Source of the DNA: an uncultured Clostridium sp.
GTDB lineage: Bacteria > Bacillota > Clostridia > Clostridiales > Clostridiaceae
Direction: 5' to 3'
DNA: 64,000 nucleotides
Assembly: GCF_910588715.1 (NCBI RefSeq)
Contig: NZ_CAJURG010000001.1
Span: 62,001-126,000, forward strand
How positions within the stretch are numbered: the first letter of the stretch is position 1; the number at the start of each line of letters is the position of its first letter. The notes beneath the pieces were generated by a model, which was not told the origin of the DNA, did not search any database, and worked only from the letters and a program-made list of their open reading frames with translations. A program made the position numbers and the translations under genes. Shown here piece after piece: positions 1 to 9,304 of this stretch.

Positions 1-1
1 T

Positions 2-394
2 ACTTGTATCACTATGTTTAATGCAGAACATGAAGTTGATGAAAATGAGGCTGCTTTAGTAGAAGCATTAGAACTTGTTAAGACAGGCTCTGTAACTTAT
101 GCAGTTAGAGATACTGAAATGGATGGAATTGAAATTAAAGAAGGTAATATGCTTGGACTTATTGAAGGAAAAATAAATAAAGTTGGAGATGATTACTTTA
201 AAGTTGCAGAAGATATTTTAGAATCTATGGTAGATGAAGATAGTGAACTTATAACTGTATTCTATGGTAAAGATGTAGATGAAAGTAAAGTAGAAGAGTT
301 TACAGAAAAATTAGAAGAAAAGTATGAAGATTGTGATGTACAATTATATAAGGGAGATCAACCTTTATACTACTTTATAATGTCTGTAGAATAA
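2..394 (+). CDS. fakA: Fatty acid kinase FakA/YloV-type, C-terminal fragment (5' end outside window)
   Basis: The reading frame is open from base 2, so this is the last ~130 residues of a longer gene cut by the window edge. The tail has the acidic pattern of the C-terminal DegV-like domain of DAK-phosphatase/YloV proteins: V-TVFYGKDVDE, then a helix rich in Glu, then QPLYYFIMSVE at the end. In Firmicutes this protein (FakA) phosphorylates fatty acids bound to FakB for phospholipid synthesis. Its position directly before recG matches the usual Firmicute order yloV-recG. The internal ATG at 14 is not a real start. The catalytic DhaL-like domain lies upstream and cannot be checked. Confidence 0.8.
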   Translation, partial: TCITMFNAEHEVDENEAALVEALELVKTGSVTYAVRDTEMDGIEIKEGNMLGLIEGKINKVGDDYFKVAEDILESMVDEDSELITVFYGKDVDESKVEEFTEKLEEKYEDCDVQLYKGDQPLYYFIMSVE

Positions 395-402
395 TTATTT
401 TT

Positions 403-443
403 AAAAGCACAAGGAGAAAACTTTCTTGTGCTTTATTTTTTTT
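403..443 (+). terminator. Intrinsic terminator after fakA
   Basis: An 11-bp stem AAAAGCACAAG / CTTGTGCTTT(A) with an 11-nt loop is followed by a run of eight T. It separates fakA from recG. Confidence 0.85.
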
Positions 444-492
444 ATTTGATATTATAAAATTATATTTATTATTAAAGGTTAGGAGAAATTAA

Positions 493-2523
493 ATGAATAT
501 ATCACAAGATGTAAAATATCTAAAGGGTGTTGGCCCTAAATTGCTAGAAAAATTAAATAGATGTGGGATATTTACTATTTTGGATTTGCTTTTATATTTT
601 CCAAGAGATTATGAGTTTTTAAGAAGTAATATTCCTTTTAATGAAATAAATGAAGATGATAAACAGGTATTAACTTGTGTATGCATGGGGATAGATAGAG
701 ATGTTAGGACTAAAACAGGAAAGGTATTAACTACTATAAGATTTAATTACTTAGGCAATTTAGTTTTAGGAAAGTGGTTTAATCAAGGTTTTGTAAAAGG
801 TACATTTAAAATTGGTCAAAGTTATGATTTAATGGGAAAGTTTAAAAAAGTTAGTAATAGACTTGAAGTTATTAACCCTATAATAGGAGTTAAATTAGCT
901 AAAGAAAATGAAATAGTACCTAAATATAGTTTAAAAGGTGATTTAACAGATAAAATGTTAATAAAGCTTATAGGACTTTGTTTAGAACAAATAAATATAA
1001 AAGATAATTTACCTAAATATTTATTAGAAAAATATAAAATGACTAATTTAGATTTTGCAATAAAGAATATTCATTTTCCTAAAGGAAGAAGGGAACTTGA
1101 ATTATCTATAAACAGATTAAAATTTCAAGAGCTATTTACATATTCAATGAAATTATTGATGCTTAAAAAGAATTTAAAAGCTAAAAATGGAATTGAGTTT
1201 AAGTTAGTAGAAGAATTAAGAGATTTAAAAGAAGAATTACCCTATAGTTTAACTAATGCCCAAACAAGAGTAGTAAGGGAAATATTAAGAGATCAAAAAA
1301 GTCCATGGCCAATGAATAGATTAGTACAAGGTGATGTTGGAAGTGGGAAAACAGTAGTAGCCTTAATTGCTATGTTTAATGTTATTAAAAATGGATACCA
1401 AGCAACTTTAATGGTACCTACGGAAATATTAGCTAATCAGCATTATTTAGAGGCTAAAAAGTTGTTAGAGCCTTTTGATGTACATATTGAATTATTAACA
1501 GGAAGCACTTCTTTAAAAGAAAAAAGGCGCATAAAAGAACTTATAACTACAGAAGATCCTGTAATAGTAATAGGAACCCATGCTTTAATTCAAGAAGATG
1601 TGGATTTTAAAAATTTAGGGTTAGTTATAACAGATGAACAACATAGATTTGGAGTAGAGCAAAGAAGTAAGCTTATAAATAAGGGAAGACATCCTGATGT
1701 TATGGTAATGACAGCAACACCAATTCCTAGAACATTGGCTTTATATGTATATTCAGATTTAGATATATCAGCTATAGATGAATTACCACCAGGAAGAAAG
1801 CCTATAGATACAAGATTTTTTAATGAAAATGAAAGATTTTCTGCTTACGATTTAGCATTAAATGAAATAAATAAAGGTCGTCAAGTTTATATAGTATGTC
1901 CTTTAATTGAAGAAGATGAGGATATGAAATTAAATTCCGTTGAAAAATTATATGATGAATTAAGTGAAGGAATATTTAGAGGAATATCTATAGAAATTTT
2001 ACATGGAAAAATGAAACCAAAGGAAAAGGATGAAATAATAAATAGGTTTAAGGAAAATAAAACAAAAGCTATAATTTCAACAACTGTTATAGAAGTTGGT
2101 GTTAATGTTCCTAATGCGTCTGTTATGATAATTGAAAATGCAGAAAGGTTTGGACTTGCACAGTTACATCAATTAAGAGGAAGAGTTGGAAGAGGTAGTT
2201 ATGAATCTTATTGTATGTTAATTGCAAAGGCAAAAAGTGAAAATACTAGAAAAAGAATGGAAATTATGACTAAATCTACTGATGGATTTTATATATCTGA
2301 AGAAGATTTAAAGCTTAGAGGATCTGGAGAAATGTTTGGAAGAAGACAAAGTGGAGAGGAAGAGTTTATTTTAGCTAATATATATGATGATATAAATATA
2401 TTAAGGTGTGCTAAAAGTGAGGCAAAAATATTATTAGAATCTAATGATGAAGAAAAAGTTAAGTTTTGCAATGAAGTAAAAAATTCTTTAGAGAGATGGA
2501 GTAAATATATTTGCTTTAATTAG
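493..2523 (+). CDS. recG: ATP-dependent DNA helicase RecG
   Basis: This 676-aa protein has the usual RecG length. The N-terminal third is the wedge/OB domain that binds branched DNA. The helicase core follows with Walker A GDVGSGKT near residue 279, the DEQH box near residue 380 followed by RFGVEQR, and motif III MTATPIPRTL. The C-terminal helicase domain has HGKMKPKEKD and QLRGRVGRG. RecG reverses stalled replication forks and migrates Holliday junctions. The start has a good SD (TTAGGAGAAATTAA). The gene is followed by rsmD and coaD, as in most clostridia, with a 112-base gap lacking a clear terminator. Confidence 0.97.
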   Translation: MNISQDVKYLKGVGPKLLEKLNRCGIFTILDLLLYFPRDYEFLRSNIPFNEINEDDKQVLTCVCMGIDRDVRTKTGKVLTTIRFNYLGNLVLGKWFNQGFVKGTFKIGQSYDLMGKFKKVSNRLEVINPIIGVKLAKENEIVPKYSLKGDLTDKMLIKLIGLCLEQINIKDNLPKYLLEKYKMTNLDFAIKNIHFPKGRRELELSINRLKFQELFTYSMKLLMLKKNLKAKNGIEFKLVEELRDLKEELPYSLTNAQTRVVREILRDQKSPWPMNRLVQGDVGSGKTVVALIAMFNVIKNGYQATLMVPTEILANQHYLEAKKLLEPFDVHIELLTGSTSLKEKRRIKELITTEDPVIVIGTHALIQEDVDFKNLGLVITDEQHRFGVEQRSKLINKGRHPDVMVMTATPIPRTLALYVYSDLDISAIDELPPGRKPIDTRFFNENERFSAYDLALNEINKGRQVYIVCPLIEEDEDMKLNSVEKLYDELSEGIFRGISIEILHGKMKPKEKDEIINRFKENKTKAIISTTVIEVGVNVPNASVMIIENAERFGLAQLHQLRGRVGRGSYESYCMLIAKAKSENTRKRMEIMTKSTDGFYISEEDLKLRGSGEMFGRRQSGEEEFILANIYDDINILRCAKSEAKILLESNDEEKVKFCNEVKNSLERWSKYICFN

Positions 2524-2635
2524 ATTAATTACCAAATTTTAATTATAGTAATCACTTAATATAACATAATAAAAAATTGTTAATAAATTAATTATATGTT
2601 AGAATTAGAATGTTAATAACAAAGGAGGAAATTAA

Positions 2636-3193
2636 ATGAGAATTATAGCAGGCAAAGCAAGAGGACGTAAATTAATACCTCCATCAACTATGGAAACTAG
2701 ACCTACTTTAGATAGAGTTAAGGAAGCTATGTTTAGTACAATACAAAATTATTTGTTAGATGCAGTAGTAATTGATGTATTTGCTGGAACAGGTAGTTTA
2801 GGATTAGAAGCAGCAAGTAGGGGGGCTAAGGAAGTATATTTAGTTGATAAAAGTCCAGTTACTTTTCCATTATTAAAAGAAAATATAAAAAATTTAAAGT
2901 TTGAGGATTGTTGTTTTCCTTTAAATATGGATTCTTATGAAGTTCTTAAGAACTTAGCTAAAAAAGGAAAAATAATGGATGTTATTTTTATAGATCCACC
3001 TTATTGTAGAGAAATGATTCCAGAAGCAATTAAGATTGTTAAGGAAAATAATATGTTAGCTGAAGATGGTATAATTGTAACTAAAATAGATTCTATAGAA
3101 GAAATTTATGATGGGTATGAAAATATTAAGTTATTTAAAAGTAAGAAATATGGTAATACAACTGTTTGTTATTATAAATATATTAAAGGTTAG
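2636..3193 (+). CDS. rsmD: 16S rRNA (guanine966-N2)-methyltransferase RsmD
   Basis: This 185-aa class I methyltransferase has the SAM-binding loop VFAGTGSLGLEA near residues 48-59. The catalytic motif DPPY starts at Asp120 and is typical of N2-guanine/N6-adenine methylases. The N-terminus MRIIAGKARGRKL is the RsmD signature. It methylates G966 of 16S rRNA in the small subunit. The SD AAAGGAGG sits correctly before ATG. It lies 15 bases upstream of coaD, the classic rsmD-coaD pair, and is likely co-transcribed with it. Confidence 0.96.
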   Translation: MRIIAGKARGRKLIPPSTMETRPTLDRVKEAMFSTIQNYLLDAVVIDVFAGTGSLGLEAASRGAKEVYLVDKSPVTFPLLKENIKNLKFEDCCFPLNMDSYEVLKNLAKKGKIMDVIFIDPPYCREMIPEAIKIVKENNMLAEDGIIVTKIDSIEEIYDGYENIKLFKSKKYGNTTVCYYKYIKG

Positions 3194-3208
3194 TATGGGG
3201 AGAGCATT

Positions 3209-3688
3209 ATGAGAGTAGCAATTTATCCAGGGAGTTTTGATCCTATTACAAATGGACATTTAGATATTATTACAAGGGGATCAAAGGTTTTTGATAAACT
3301 TATAGTTGGTGTTTTAGTCAATGTTGATAAGGTAGGGTTATTTCCTATTGAAGAAAGGGTAGAGCTAATAAAAAAAGTAACTAAGCATTTAGAAAATGTT
3401 GAAGTTGTAAGTTTTAATGGGCTTTTAGTTGATTTGGCTAAAAAAAATAATGCAAGAGTTATATTAAAAGGATTAAGAGCTGTATCAGATTTTGAATATG
3501 AATTTCAAATGGCATTGATGAATTCTCAATTAGATTCTAATGTGGAAACTTTATTTATGACTACATCTGCAGCTAATTCATTTTTAAGTTCTTCGTCAGT
3601 TAAGCAAGTTGCTAAATTTGGAGGAAATATTAATGGTTTAGTTCCAGATGAGATAATTGATGATGTTATTAAAAAGATTAAGGGATAG
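3209..3688 (+). CDS. coaD: Phosphopantetheine adenylyltransferase
   Basis: This 159-aa enzyme carries the nucleotidyltransferase motif TNGH at residues 14-17 inside YPGSFDPITNGH. It also has the C-terminal loop S-FLSSSSVKQVA that closes over ATP. It makes dephospho-CoA from 4'-phosphopantetheine and ATP, the penultimate step of coenzyme A synthesis. Length and all motifs are typical. It sits tightly behind rsmD and is followed by a coiled-coil gene 16 bases downstream. Confidence 0.97.
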   Translation: MRVAIYPGSFDPITNGHLDIITRGSKVFDKLIVGVLVNVDKVGLFPIEERVELIKKVTKHLENVEVVSFNGLLVDLAKKNNARVILKGLRAVSDFEYEFQMALMNSQLDSNVETLFMTTSAANSFLSSSSVKQVAKFGGNINGLVPDEIIDDVIKKIKG

Positions 3689-3704
3689 AAAGTAGGGGGA
3701 TATT

Positions 3705-4241
3705 TTGGAAAAAACAGAATCAGATGTTATTGAATTATTAGTATATTTACAAGAGATGGTGGAAAGTTCACCAAAGATGCCGATTACAGGGAAAACAATT
3801 ATTGATAAAAAAGAATTTAATGAAGTAATAGATCAAATAATTCATTACTTACCAGAGCAAATTAAAAGAGCTCAATGGGTTGTTAACGAAAAAGATAAAA
3901 TTCTTAAAGATGCACAAAAGGAATTTGATAACATTAAAAAAGAAACAGTTGAAATAATGAAGCAAAATGTTGAAACTCATGATATAGTTAGAGAAGCTAA
4001 AATGAGAGCAAGTGAAATAATAGCTCTAGCACAAAGAGATGCTAAAGCTATTAGATTAGGTTCTAGAGAGTATTCAAATGAAATTTTAACTCAATTAGAT
4101 GCTGAAATAGAAAAGCAAAGAGAACAATTAATAAAATGTATGCAAGAAAGTTTTGAAAAAGCAGCAAAAGAAATAGATACAAACTTAACACTAACTGGAG
4201 AAACAATTAAGGGGAATATAGCTGAATTAAGAATGATGTAG
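3705..4241 (+). CDS. Conserved clostridial coiled-coil protein of unknown function
   Basis: This 178-aa protein starts at TTG with an SD AGTAGGGGGA. Residues ~50-165 are almost entirely charged helix (Lys, Glu, Gln, Ala), so a long coiled coil is likely. There is no signal peptide or membrane segment. The amphipathic helix resembles F-type ATPase subunit b or DivIVA tails, and such genes are often loosely named ATPase for that reason, but I see no diagnostic motif. It sits directly after coaD, probably in the same transcript. Its last 15 bases overlap the end of the convergent ylbJ gene. Confidence 0.8.
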   Translation: MEKTESDVIELLVYLQEMVESSPKMPITGKTIIDKKEFNEVIDQIIHYLPEQIKRAQWVVNEKDKILKDAQKEFDNIKKETVEIMKQNVETHDIVREAKMRASEIIALAQRDAKAIRLGSREYSNEILTQLDAEIEKQREQLIKCMQESFEKAAKEIDTNLTLTGETIKGNIAELRMM

Positions 4242-5420
4242 CTTTTTTATAAAGGAAACTATTAAAGTTAATATTAGTAAAAATAATAAAATTAATGATA
4301 CTATTATCGAAATACTATAATTATTAATATTAGCTGTGGAAGTATAAGCTGTATATTGTATTGAAAAAATACTACTTATTATAAATGTTATAGCAAAGCT
4401 TATTATTCCTTGGATAAATTTTATAAAGCTATATTTTGCTATTGAAACATTATATTTATAAACAAATGAGCTTATTTGAGCTATTACTGACAATCCAGAA
4501 AAAGAGCAAATAAAGCTTATTATTGCTAATTTAAATGGAAGTGTTAAAGGTAAGGTTGTTATAAGCTTACAACCATTAGTAAATTCAACACTACCTAGAA
4601 AAAATCCATAAATCGAATACTTAGGAAGATTAAAAAAGTTTTCTATATTATTAAAAACAATGCTTATATAAGCATTGTTTTTTATTATGCTTATAATTAT
4701 AGAAAATAGTATTACAAAAGCACCAACTTGTAATGTTGTATTAATTCCGTTATCTAAAGCATTTTTTAAAGCAGATCCAAAACCACTATTACTTTCAGAT
4801 AGTTCATTTTTGATATTATTTTTAGATACATCCTTCATGGAAGAACGTTTTTTCCTTTTGTTAATTGTTAAAATACCTACAATTATAGGAGATAAATAGT
4901 TTGCTATAAGCAAAATAAAGCCTAGTTTTATATCACCAAGCATAGTAGCTCCAATTGAACCAACTATAAACATTGGGCTAGCATTACTTGCTATATTTAA
5001 AAGTCTTTCAAATTCATTTCTATCTATGTATCCCAAGGAATAAAGTTCACAACAATATTTACAGCCAAGAGGGTAACCACTTAAAAAGCTAGCAACTATT
5101 GGAAATGAAGAAGATTTTGAAAGTTTAAGGGGTTTGCAAAGAATTGGACCTAATATTTTTGAATATAATCCAACTCCATCATAGGAAATTAAAAGGTTAC
5201 ATATTACTGAAAAAGGAAAAATTGTTGGAATAATTGTTTTTACAACTAAACTTACACCAACTAATGAAGCATTTATACAACTTTCTAAATTATATACAAA
5301 AATAAAAATAAACATGGTTATTAAAATGCACATAAAATAATTGTGGTTTTTGTTAAATAGTTTAAAAAGTAGTAACAATAGAAAAAATATGATTATTAAT
5401 AAAAAAATAATACTATACAT
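4227..5420 (-). CDS. ylbJ: Sporulation integral membrane protein YlbJ
   Basis: This is a polytopic membrane protein of 397 aa with roughly eight to ten hydrophobic segments. It has the Gate/nucleoside-recognition features FLSGYPLGCKYCCELY and ASNASPMFIVG. In Bacillus, YlbJ is made in the mother cell and is needed for heat-resistant spores. I chose the ATG at 5420-5418 rather than one 14 codons upstream because GGAGGG lies 7-8 bases before it. The gene is convergent with the coaD-side gene (15-bp overlap). It lies just downstream of tmcAL on the same strand, mirroring the ylbJ/ylbM neighbourhood of Bacillus. Confidence 0.88.
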   Translation of the reverse strand: MYSIIFLLIIIFFLLLLLFKLFNKNHNYFMCILITMFIFIFVYNLESCINASLVGVSLVVKTIIPTIFPFSVICNLLISYDGVGLYSKILGPILCKPLKLSKSSSFPIVASFLSGYPLGCKYCCELYSLGYIDRNEFERLLNIASNASPMFIVGSIGATMLGDIKLGFILLIANYLSPIIVGILTINKRKKRSSMKDVSKNNIKNELSESNSGFGSALKNALDNGINTTLQVGAFVILFSIIISIIKNNAYISIVFNNIENFFNLPKYSIYGFFLGSVEFTNGCKLITTLPLTLPFKLAIISFICSFSGLSVIAQISSFVYKYNVSIAKYSFIKFIQGIISFAITFIISSIFSIQYTAYTSTANINNYSISIIVSLILLFLLILTLIVSFIKKLHHS

Positions 5421-5471
5421 GGTATTCGCCCTCCATCTATAGTATTTATATGCAGTATACATAAAGTATTA

Positions 5472-6677
5472 TTAATATTTTATTATTGGACTTTGAAGAT
5501 AATCATTATTTGGATTTACTTTATTATTTAAATTTGAGTAAGCAGCTGTGGCTTGTATATCAAATTTAAGCAAAGGATTGTTAGTAAACCTAGGTACTTT
5601 AGTAATAAGTGGAATACTAGAATTCTTTTTTATTAATGATAAAACTTCTTTCCCTATATTATTAAACCCTAAAATTCTTGAGTAAAGATTTTTTGAATCA
5701 TCTATATTTAAAAAGTTTGAAGAATCAAGTCCTAAATAAATATGAGTTAAAATTCTTGAAATCTTACTATAAGTATATCTTTTGCTCTTTACTTTTAAAA
5801 TAAAATCTTCATAAGAATTAGATAAAGTTATTTCTTTTATTATTTTATTTTCTAATCCTTCCTTTATTTCATAAAGATTGTTAAAATTTATACAGTTTGT
5901 TTGAATTTTATATTTTATAAATTTATACATATCATCATCAAAGACAAGAGGATAGTTTTCATCTTGCAATTTACTAAATATTTCATAAGATTTCTCTGGA
6001 ATTAAGTTTTTTAAATTTTCTAAAGAACTTTTATTTTTTAATAACTCTCTAATTGAGGTAGCTGATGAAAAAGAATTAGAAATAATTTTATCATTATAGC
6101 TAGATCCTTCTCTTTTTAAAGTAAAAGGTTTGATTGTACTATTAAGTTTAAGTAGGGCTTTTATGTACTCTATACCTAAAATATTATTTGATGAAGTTAT
6201 TATTTCATTTATTTCTTCACATTTTAAATATTCAATCAATGCTTTTTCACGAGCTTTTGCAAAGGTATCACCATTAGATAGATGGTTTTTCATTAAAGCT
6301 TTAAATTCTAAATTTTCATTAACTAAAACATTAGAGATTTTCATTAGCTTATTTATATCACCAGATTCTGAGCCGAAAAATAAATTGTTAACAACGCCAA
6401 GATTATTAAGAATTGAAACAGAACCTTTTGCAAAAAATTCAGCAGATGAAACTGCATAAAATGTAGGGAGTTCTATAACTAAATCTACTCCATTATTTAA
6501 AGCCATTTCAGCTCTTTTCCATTTATCGATTATAGAAGGTCCACCTCTTTGAACAAAATTACCACTCATTATACAGACAATAGCATCGGCATTTGTATTT
6601 TTTCTAGCTTCTTTTAAATGATAAAGATGCCCATTATGAAATGGATTATATTCAGTAATTATACCTGTAATATTCAT
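5472..6677 (-). CDS. tmcAL: tRNA(Met) cytidine acetate ligase TmcAL (YlbM family)
   Basis: This 401-aa protein begins with the nucleotidyltransferase fold signature GIITEYNPFHNGH, with HNGH at residues 14-17. MSGNFVQRGGP and DKWKRAEMAL follow. In Bacillus subtilis this family (formerly YlbM) uses acetate and ATP to make N4-acetylcytidine at the wobble base of elongator tRNA-Met. The length is typical and the SD AAGGAG precedes ATG. It is divergent from pta. Acetate is the substrate of this enzyme and the product of the adjacent Pta-AckA route, though adjacency alone does not prove a regulatory link. Confidence 0.93.
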   Translation of the reverse strand: MNITGIITEYNPFHNGHLYHLKEARKNTNADAIVCIMSGNFVQRGGPSIIDKWKRAEMALNNGVDLVIELPTFYAVSSAEFFAKGSVSILNNLGVVNNLFFGSESGDINKLMKISNVLVNENLEFKALMKNHLSNGDTFAKAREKALIEYLKCEEINEIITSSNNILGIEYIKALLKLNSTIKPFTLKREGSSYNDKIISNSFSSATSIRELLKNKSSLENLKNLIPEKSYEIFSKLQDENYPLVFDDDMYKFIKYKIQTNCINFNNLYEIKEGLENKIIKEITLSNSYEDFILKVKSKRYTYSKISRILTHIYLGLDSSNFLNIDDSKNLYSRILGFNNIGKEVLSLIKKNSSIPLITKVPRFTNNPLLKFDIQATAAYSNLNNKVNPNNDYLQSPIIKY

Positions 6678-6904
6678 ATTTAAACTCCTTTTTGGGAAAT
6701 ATACAAATATTATAGCATAGAGAATAAAATCTAAAAGTCTTTTAATAATTTTTATTACACAATATTAATGTGAAGTAAAATTCAGAAAATTTATAATATA
6801 AAGAATTAATTTTTTAAGCAATTTAGGTATTGAAAAATATATGCTCATAGGAGTATAGTAATATTGAAGGTGAGACCGTACAAAGTCGAAAGGGGAAATT
6901 AAAT

Positions 6905-7912
6905 ATGGAACTTATGGATAAATTATGGAATGCGGCTAAGGAAAATAAGCAAAGAATAGTTTTACCTGAAGGGGATGAAGAAAGAACTATAATTGCTACT
7001 GAGAAAATTCAAAAATTAGGTTTAGCATTTCCAATCCTAGTTGGGAATGAAGAAAAAATATTAGAAAAGGCTAAAGAGCTTGGAGTTGATTTAACTGGTG
7101 TTGAAATAGTTAATCCGGATAAGTCTGAGAGACTTCAAGATTATATAGATGCATTTTATGAATCAAGAAAAAGCAAAGGTATGACTTTAGAAAAAGCGGA
7201 TAGAATAGTTAGAGACCCGTTATATTTTGGAACAATGATGGTTAAGCTAGATGATGCAGATGGAATGGTATCAGGTGCCGTTCATACAACTGGGGATTTA
7301 TTAAGACCAGGTTTACAAATAATTAAAACTTCACCAGGAGTATCTGTTGTATCAAGTTTCTTTATAATGATGGTACCAGGATCTAAGTATGGAGAAGATG
7401 GAATGTTATTATTCTCAGATTGTGCTGTTAATCCAAATCCAAACTATGAACAATTAGCAGCTATTGCTATAGCAACTGCTGATACAGCACGTAACCTTTG
7501 TAAGGTAGAGCCAAGAGTTGCAATGTTATCATTTTCAAGCATGGGAAGTGCTGACCATGAATTAGTTGAAAAGGTTAGAAAAGCAACGGAACTTGCAAAA
7601 GAATTAAGACCAGATTTATTAATTGATGGTGAATTACAATTAGATGCAGCTATAGTAGAAAGTGTTGCAGCTCAAAAAGCACCAAATAGTAAAGTAGCTG
7701 GTAAAGCAAACGTATTAATATTCCCAGATTTACAATCAGGTAATATCGGATATAAATTAGTTCAAAGATTTGCAGGAGCAGATGCTATAGGACCAATGTG
7801 TCAAGGATTTGCAAAACCAATTAATGATTTATCAAGAGGTTGTAATTCAGAAGATATAGTTAATGTTGTAGTATTAACTGCAGTTCAAGCACAAGCTCAA
7901 AATGCAAAATAG
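6905..7912 (+). CDS. pta: Phosphate acetyltransferase
   Basis: This 335-aa protein is of the short (class I) Pta type. It has VLPEGDEERT at the N-terminus and the conserved DGMVSGAVHTTGD and FPDLQSGNIGYK motifs. It converts acetyl-CoA and phosphate to acetyl phosphate. It is paired with ackA 33 bases downstream as a two-gene fermentation operon giving ATP and acetate. The SD GAAAGGGGAAAT is good. The 227-base gap to the divergent tmcAL contains a TATAAT at 6792-6797 but no convincing -35 box, so the promoter is uncertain. Confidence 0.97.
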   Translation: MELMDKLWNAAKENKQRIVLPEGDEERTIIATEKIQKLGLAFPILVGNEEKILEKAKELGVDLTGVEIVNPDKSERLQDYIDAFYESRKSKGMTLEKADRIVRDPLYFGTMMVKLDDADGMVSGAVHTTGDLLRPGLQIIKTSPGVSVVSSFFIMMVPGSKYGEDGMLLFSDCAVNPNPNYEQLAAIAIATADTARNLCKVEPRVAMLSFSSMGSADHELVEKVRKATELAKELRPDLLIDGELQLDAAIVESVAAQKAPNSKVAGKANVLIFPDLQSGNIGYKLVQRFAGADAIGPMCQGFAKPINDLSRGCNSEDIVNVVVLTAVQAQAQNAK

Positions 7913-7945
7913 AAAAATTTAACAATTTAATAGAGGTGTTTAAAT

Positions 7946-9145
7946 ATGAAAATTTTAGTTATAAACTGTGGAAGTTCTTCGTTAAAATATCAATTAATTG
8001 ATATGACAACAGAAGAATCATTAGCTCAAGGTTTAGTTGAAAGAATCGGAATTGAAGGTTCTGTTTTAACTCAAAAAGTTGAAGGTAGAGATAAATATAT
8101 AGTAAAACAACCTATGGCAGACCACAAAGATGCAATAAGATTAGTTTTAGAAGCTTTAGTTGATGAAAAAAATGGTGTTATTTCTTCAATGGATGAAATT
8201 TCAGCAGTTGGTCATAGAGTTGTACACGGTGGAGAAAAGTACAATAAATCTGTTGTAATTAATGAAGAAGTTAAATCATATATAGAAGAATGCTTTAAAT
8301 TAGCTCCACTTCATAACCCAGCAAACATGATAGGAATTAATGCTTGTGAAGAATTAATGCCAAATACACCAATGGTAGCTGTATTTGATACTGCCTTCCA
8401 CGGAACTATGCCAGAAGAAGCATATATCTATGCTTTACCATATGAATTATACAAAAAACATGGAATAAGAAAATATGGATTCCACGGAACTTCACATAAG
8501 TATGTTTCACAAAAAGTTGCTGAAGTTATGGGGAGAGACGTTAAAGATTTAAAAATAATCACTTGTCATTTAGGAAATGGTGCAAGTTTATGTGCTGTTA
8601 AAAATGGTGTATCTGTTGATACTTCAATGGGATTCACTCCACTTGAAGGTGTTGCAATGGGAACAAGATGTGGTAATATAGACCCAGCTATAGTTACTTT
8701 CTTAATGAAAGAAGAAGGATTATCAGCTGATGAAGTTAATGATTTAATGAATAAAAAATCAGGAGTTCTTGGAGTATCAGGATTAAGCTCAGACTTTAGA
8801 GATATTGAAGATGGAGCATTTAAAGAAAAGAATCCAAGAGCAATATTAGCACTTAAGGTATTTGAATATAAAGTAAGAGCTACAATTGGTTCATATGCTG
8901 CTATAATGGGTGGAGTAGATGCTATAGTATTTACTGCTGGTGTAGGAGAAAATGGTCCAGAAACTAGAGAAGAATGCTTAAAAGGATTAGAATTCTTAGG
9001 AGTAGAAATAGATAAAGAAGCTAACAATGTTAGAGGTAAAGTAAGAGAAATATCTAAACCTGGATGCAAAGTTAAAGCTTTCGTTATACCTACAAACGAA
9101 GAATTAATGATTGCTAGAGATACTTTAGAATTAATACAAAAGTAA
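7946..9145 (+). CDS. ackA: Acetate kinase
   Basis: This 399-aa member of the ASKHA kinase fold has the phosphate-binding start ILVINCGSSSLKY. It also has GHRVVHGG, the catalytic region FDTAFHGTMP, and the GFHGTSHKYV and FTAGVGENGP signatures. It transfers phosphate from acetyl phosphate to ADP, yielding ATP and acetate. It is translated from a good SD (AGAGGTG) directly after pta. Codon use is that of a highly expressed gene. A stem-loop that also contains a promoter follows it. Confidence 0.98.
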   Translation: MKILVINCGSSSLKYQLIDMTTEESLAQGLVERIGIEGSVLTQKVEGRDKYIVKQPMADHKDAIRLVLEALVDEKNGVISSMDEISAVGHRVVHGGEKYNKSVVINEEVKSYIEECFKLAPLHNPANMIGINACEELMPNTPMVAVFDTAFHGTMPEEAYIYALPYELYKKHGIRKYGFHGTSHKYVSQKVAEVMGRDVKDLKIITCHLGNGASLCAVKNGVSVDTSMGFTPLEGVAMGTRCGNIDPAIVTFLMKEEGLSADEVNDLMNKKSGVLGVSGLSSDFRDIEDGAFKEKNPRAILALKVFEYKVRATIGSYAAIMGGVDAIVFTAGVGENGPETREECLKGLEFLGVEIDKEANNVRGKVREISKPGCKVKAFVIPTNEELMIARDTLELIQK

Positions 9146-9152
9146 TTTATAT

Positions 9153-9188
9153 ATAAGGCTTGACTTTTAATGTCGAGCTTTATATAAT
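9153..9188 (+). promoter_or_regulatory. Stem-loop at the ackA 3' end with an embedded promoter for the rpmF operon
   Basis: A 12-bp stem (9153-9164 with 9172-9183, two G-T pairs, 7-nt loop) lies just after ackA but lacks a T-run. The same bases carry TTGACT (9160-9165), a 17-base spacer and a perfect TATAAT (9183-9188). Transcription would start near 9195 and give a ~110-nt leader. Confidence 0.65.
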
Positions 9189-9218
9189 AAATTGTGTTTG
9201 AATTCAGTAAATTTTAGC

Positions 9219-9304
9219 GAGGAGTGAAATATTGCTTTAGCTCAAGCTGTACATAATGTATAATATACCTTAAGGGTATGAGGATTATATCCAGAGCTTA
9301 AGAT
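9219..9304 (+). promoter_or_regulatory. Structured leader between SD and start codon of the DUF177 gene
   Basis: A strong SD (GAGGAGTGA, 9219-9227) lies about 80 bases before the ATG at 9305, and no SD is next to that ATG. Between them a 9-base outer stem with one mismatch pairs 9235-9243 with 9294-9302. It encloses three small hairpins with three-base loops: TACA/TGTA near 9250-9260, ATACCT/GGGTAT at 9265-9279, and GGAT/ATCC at 9282-9292. Folding would bring the SD about 9-12 bases from ATG. Alternatively, the SD serves a TTG-CTT-TAG mini-ORF at 9232. Confidence 0.5.

Noticed and set aside
8566..9069. 167-codon minus-strand frame inside ackA
   Set aside because: It is antisense to highly conserved acetate kinase and lacks an SD and a recognisable domain.
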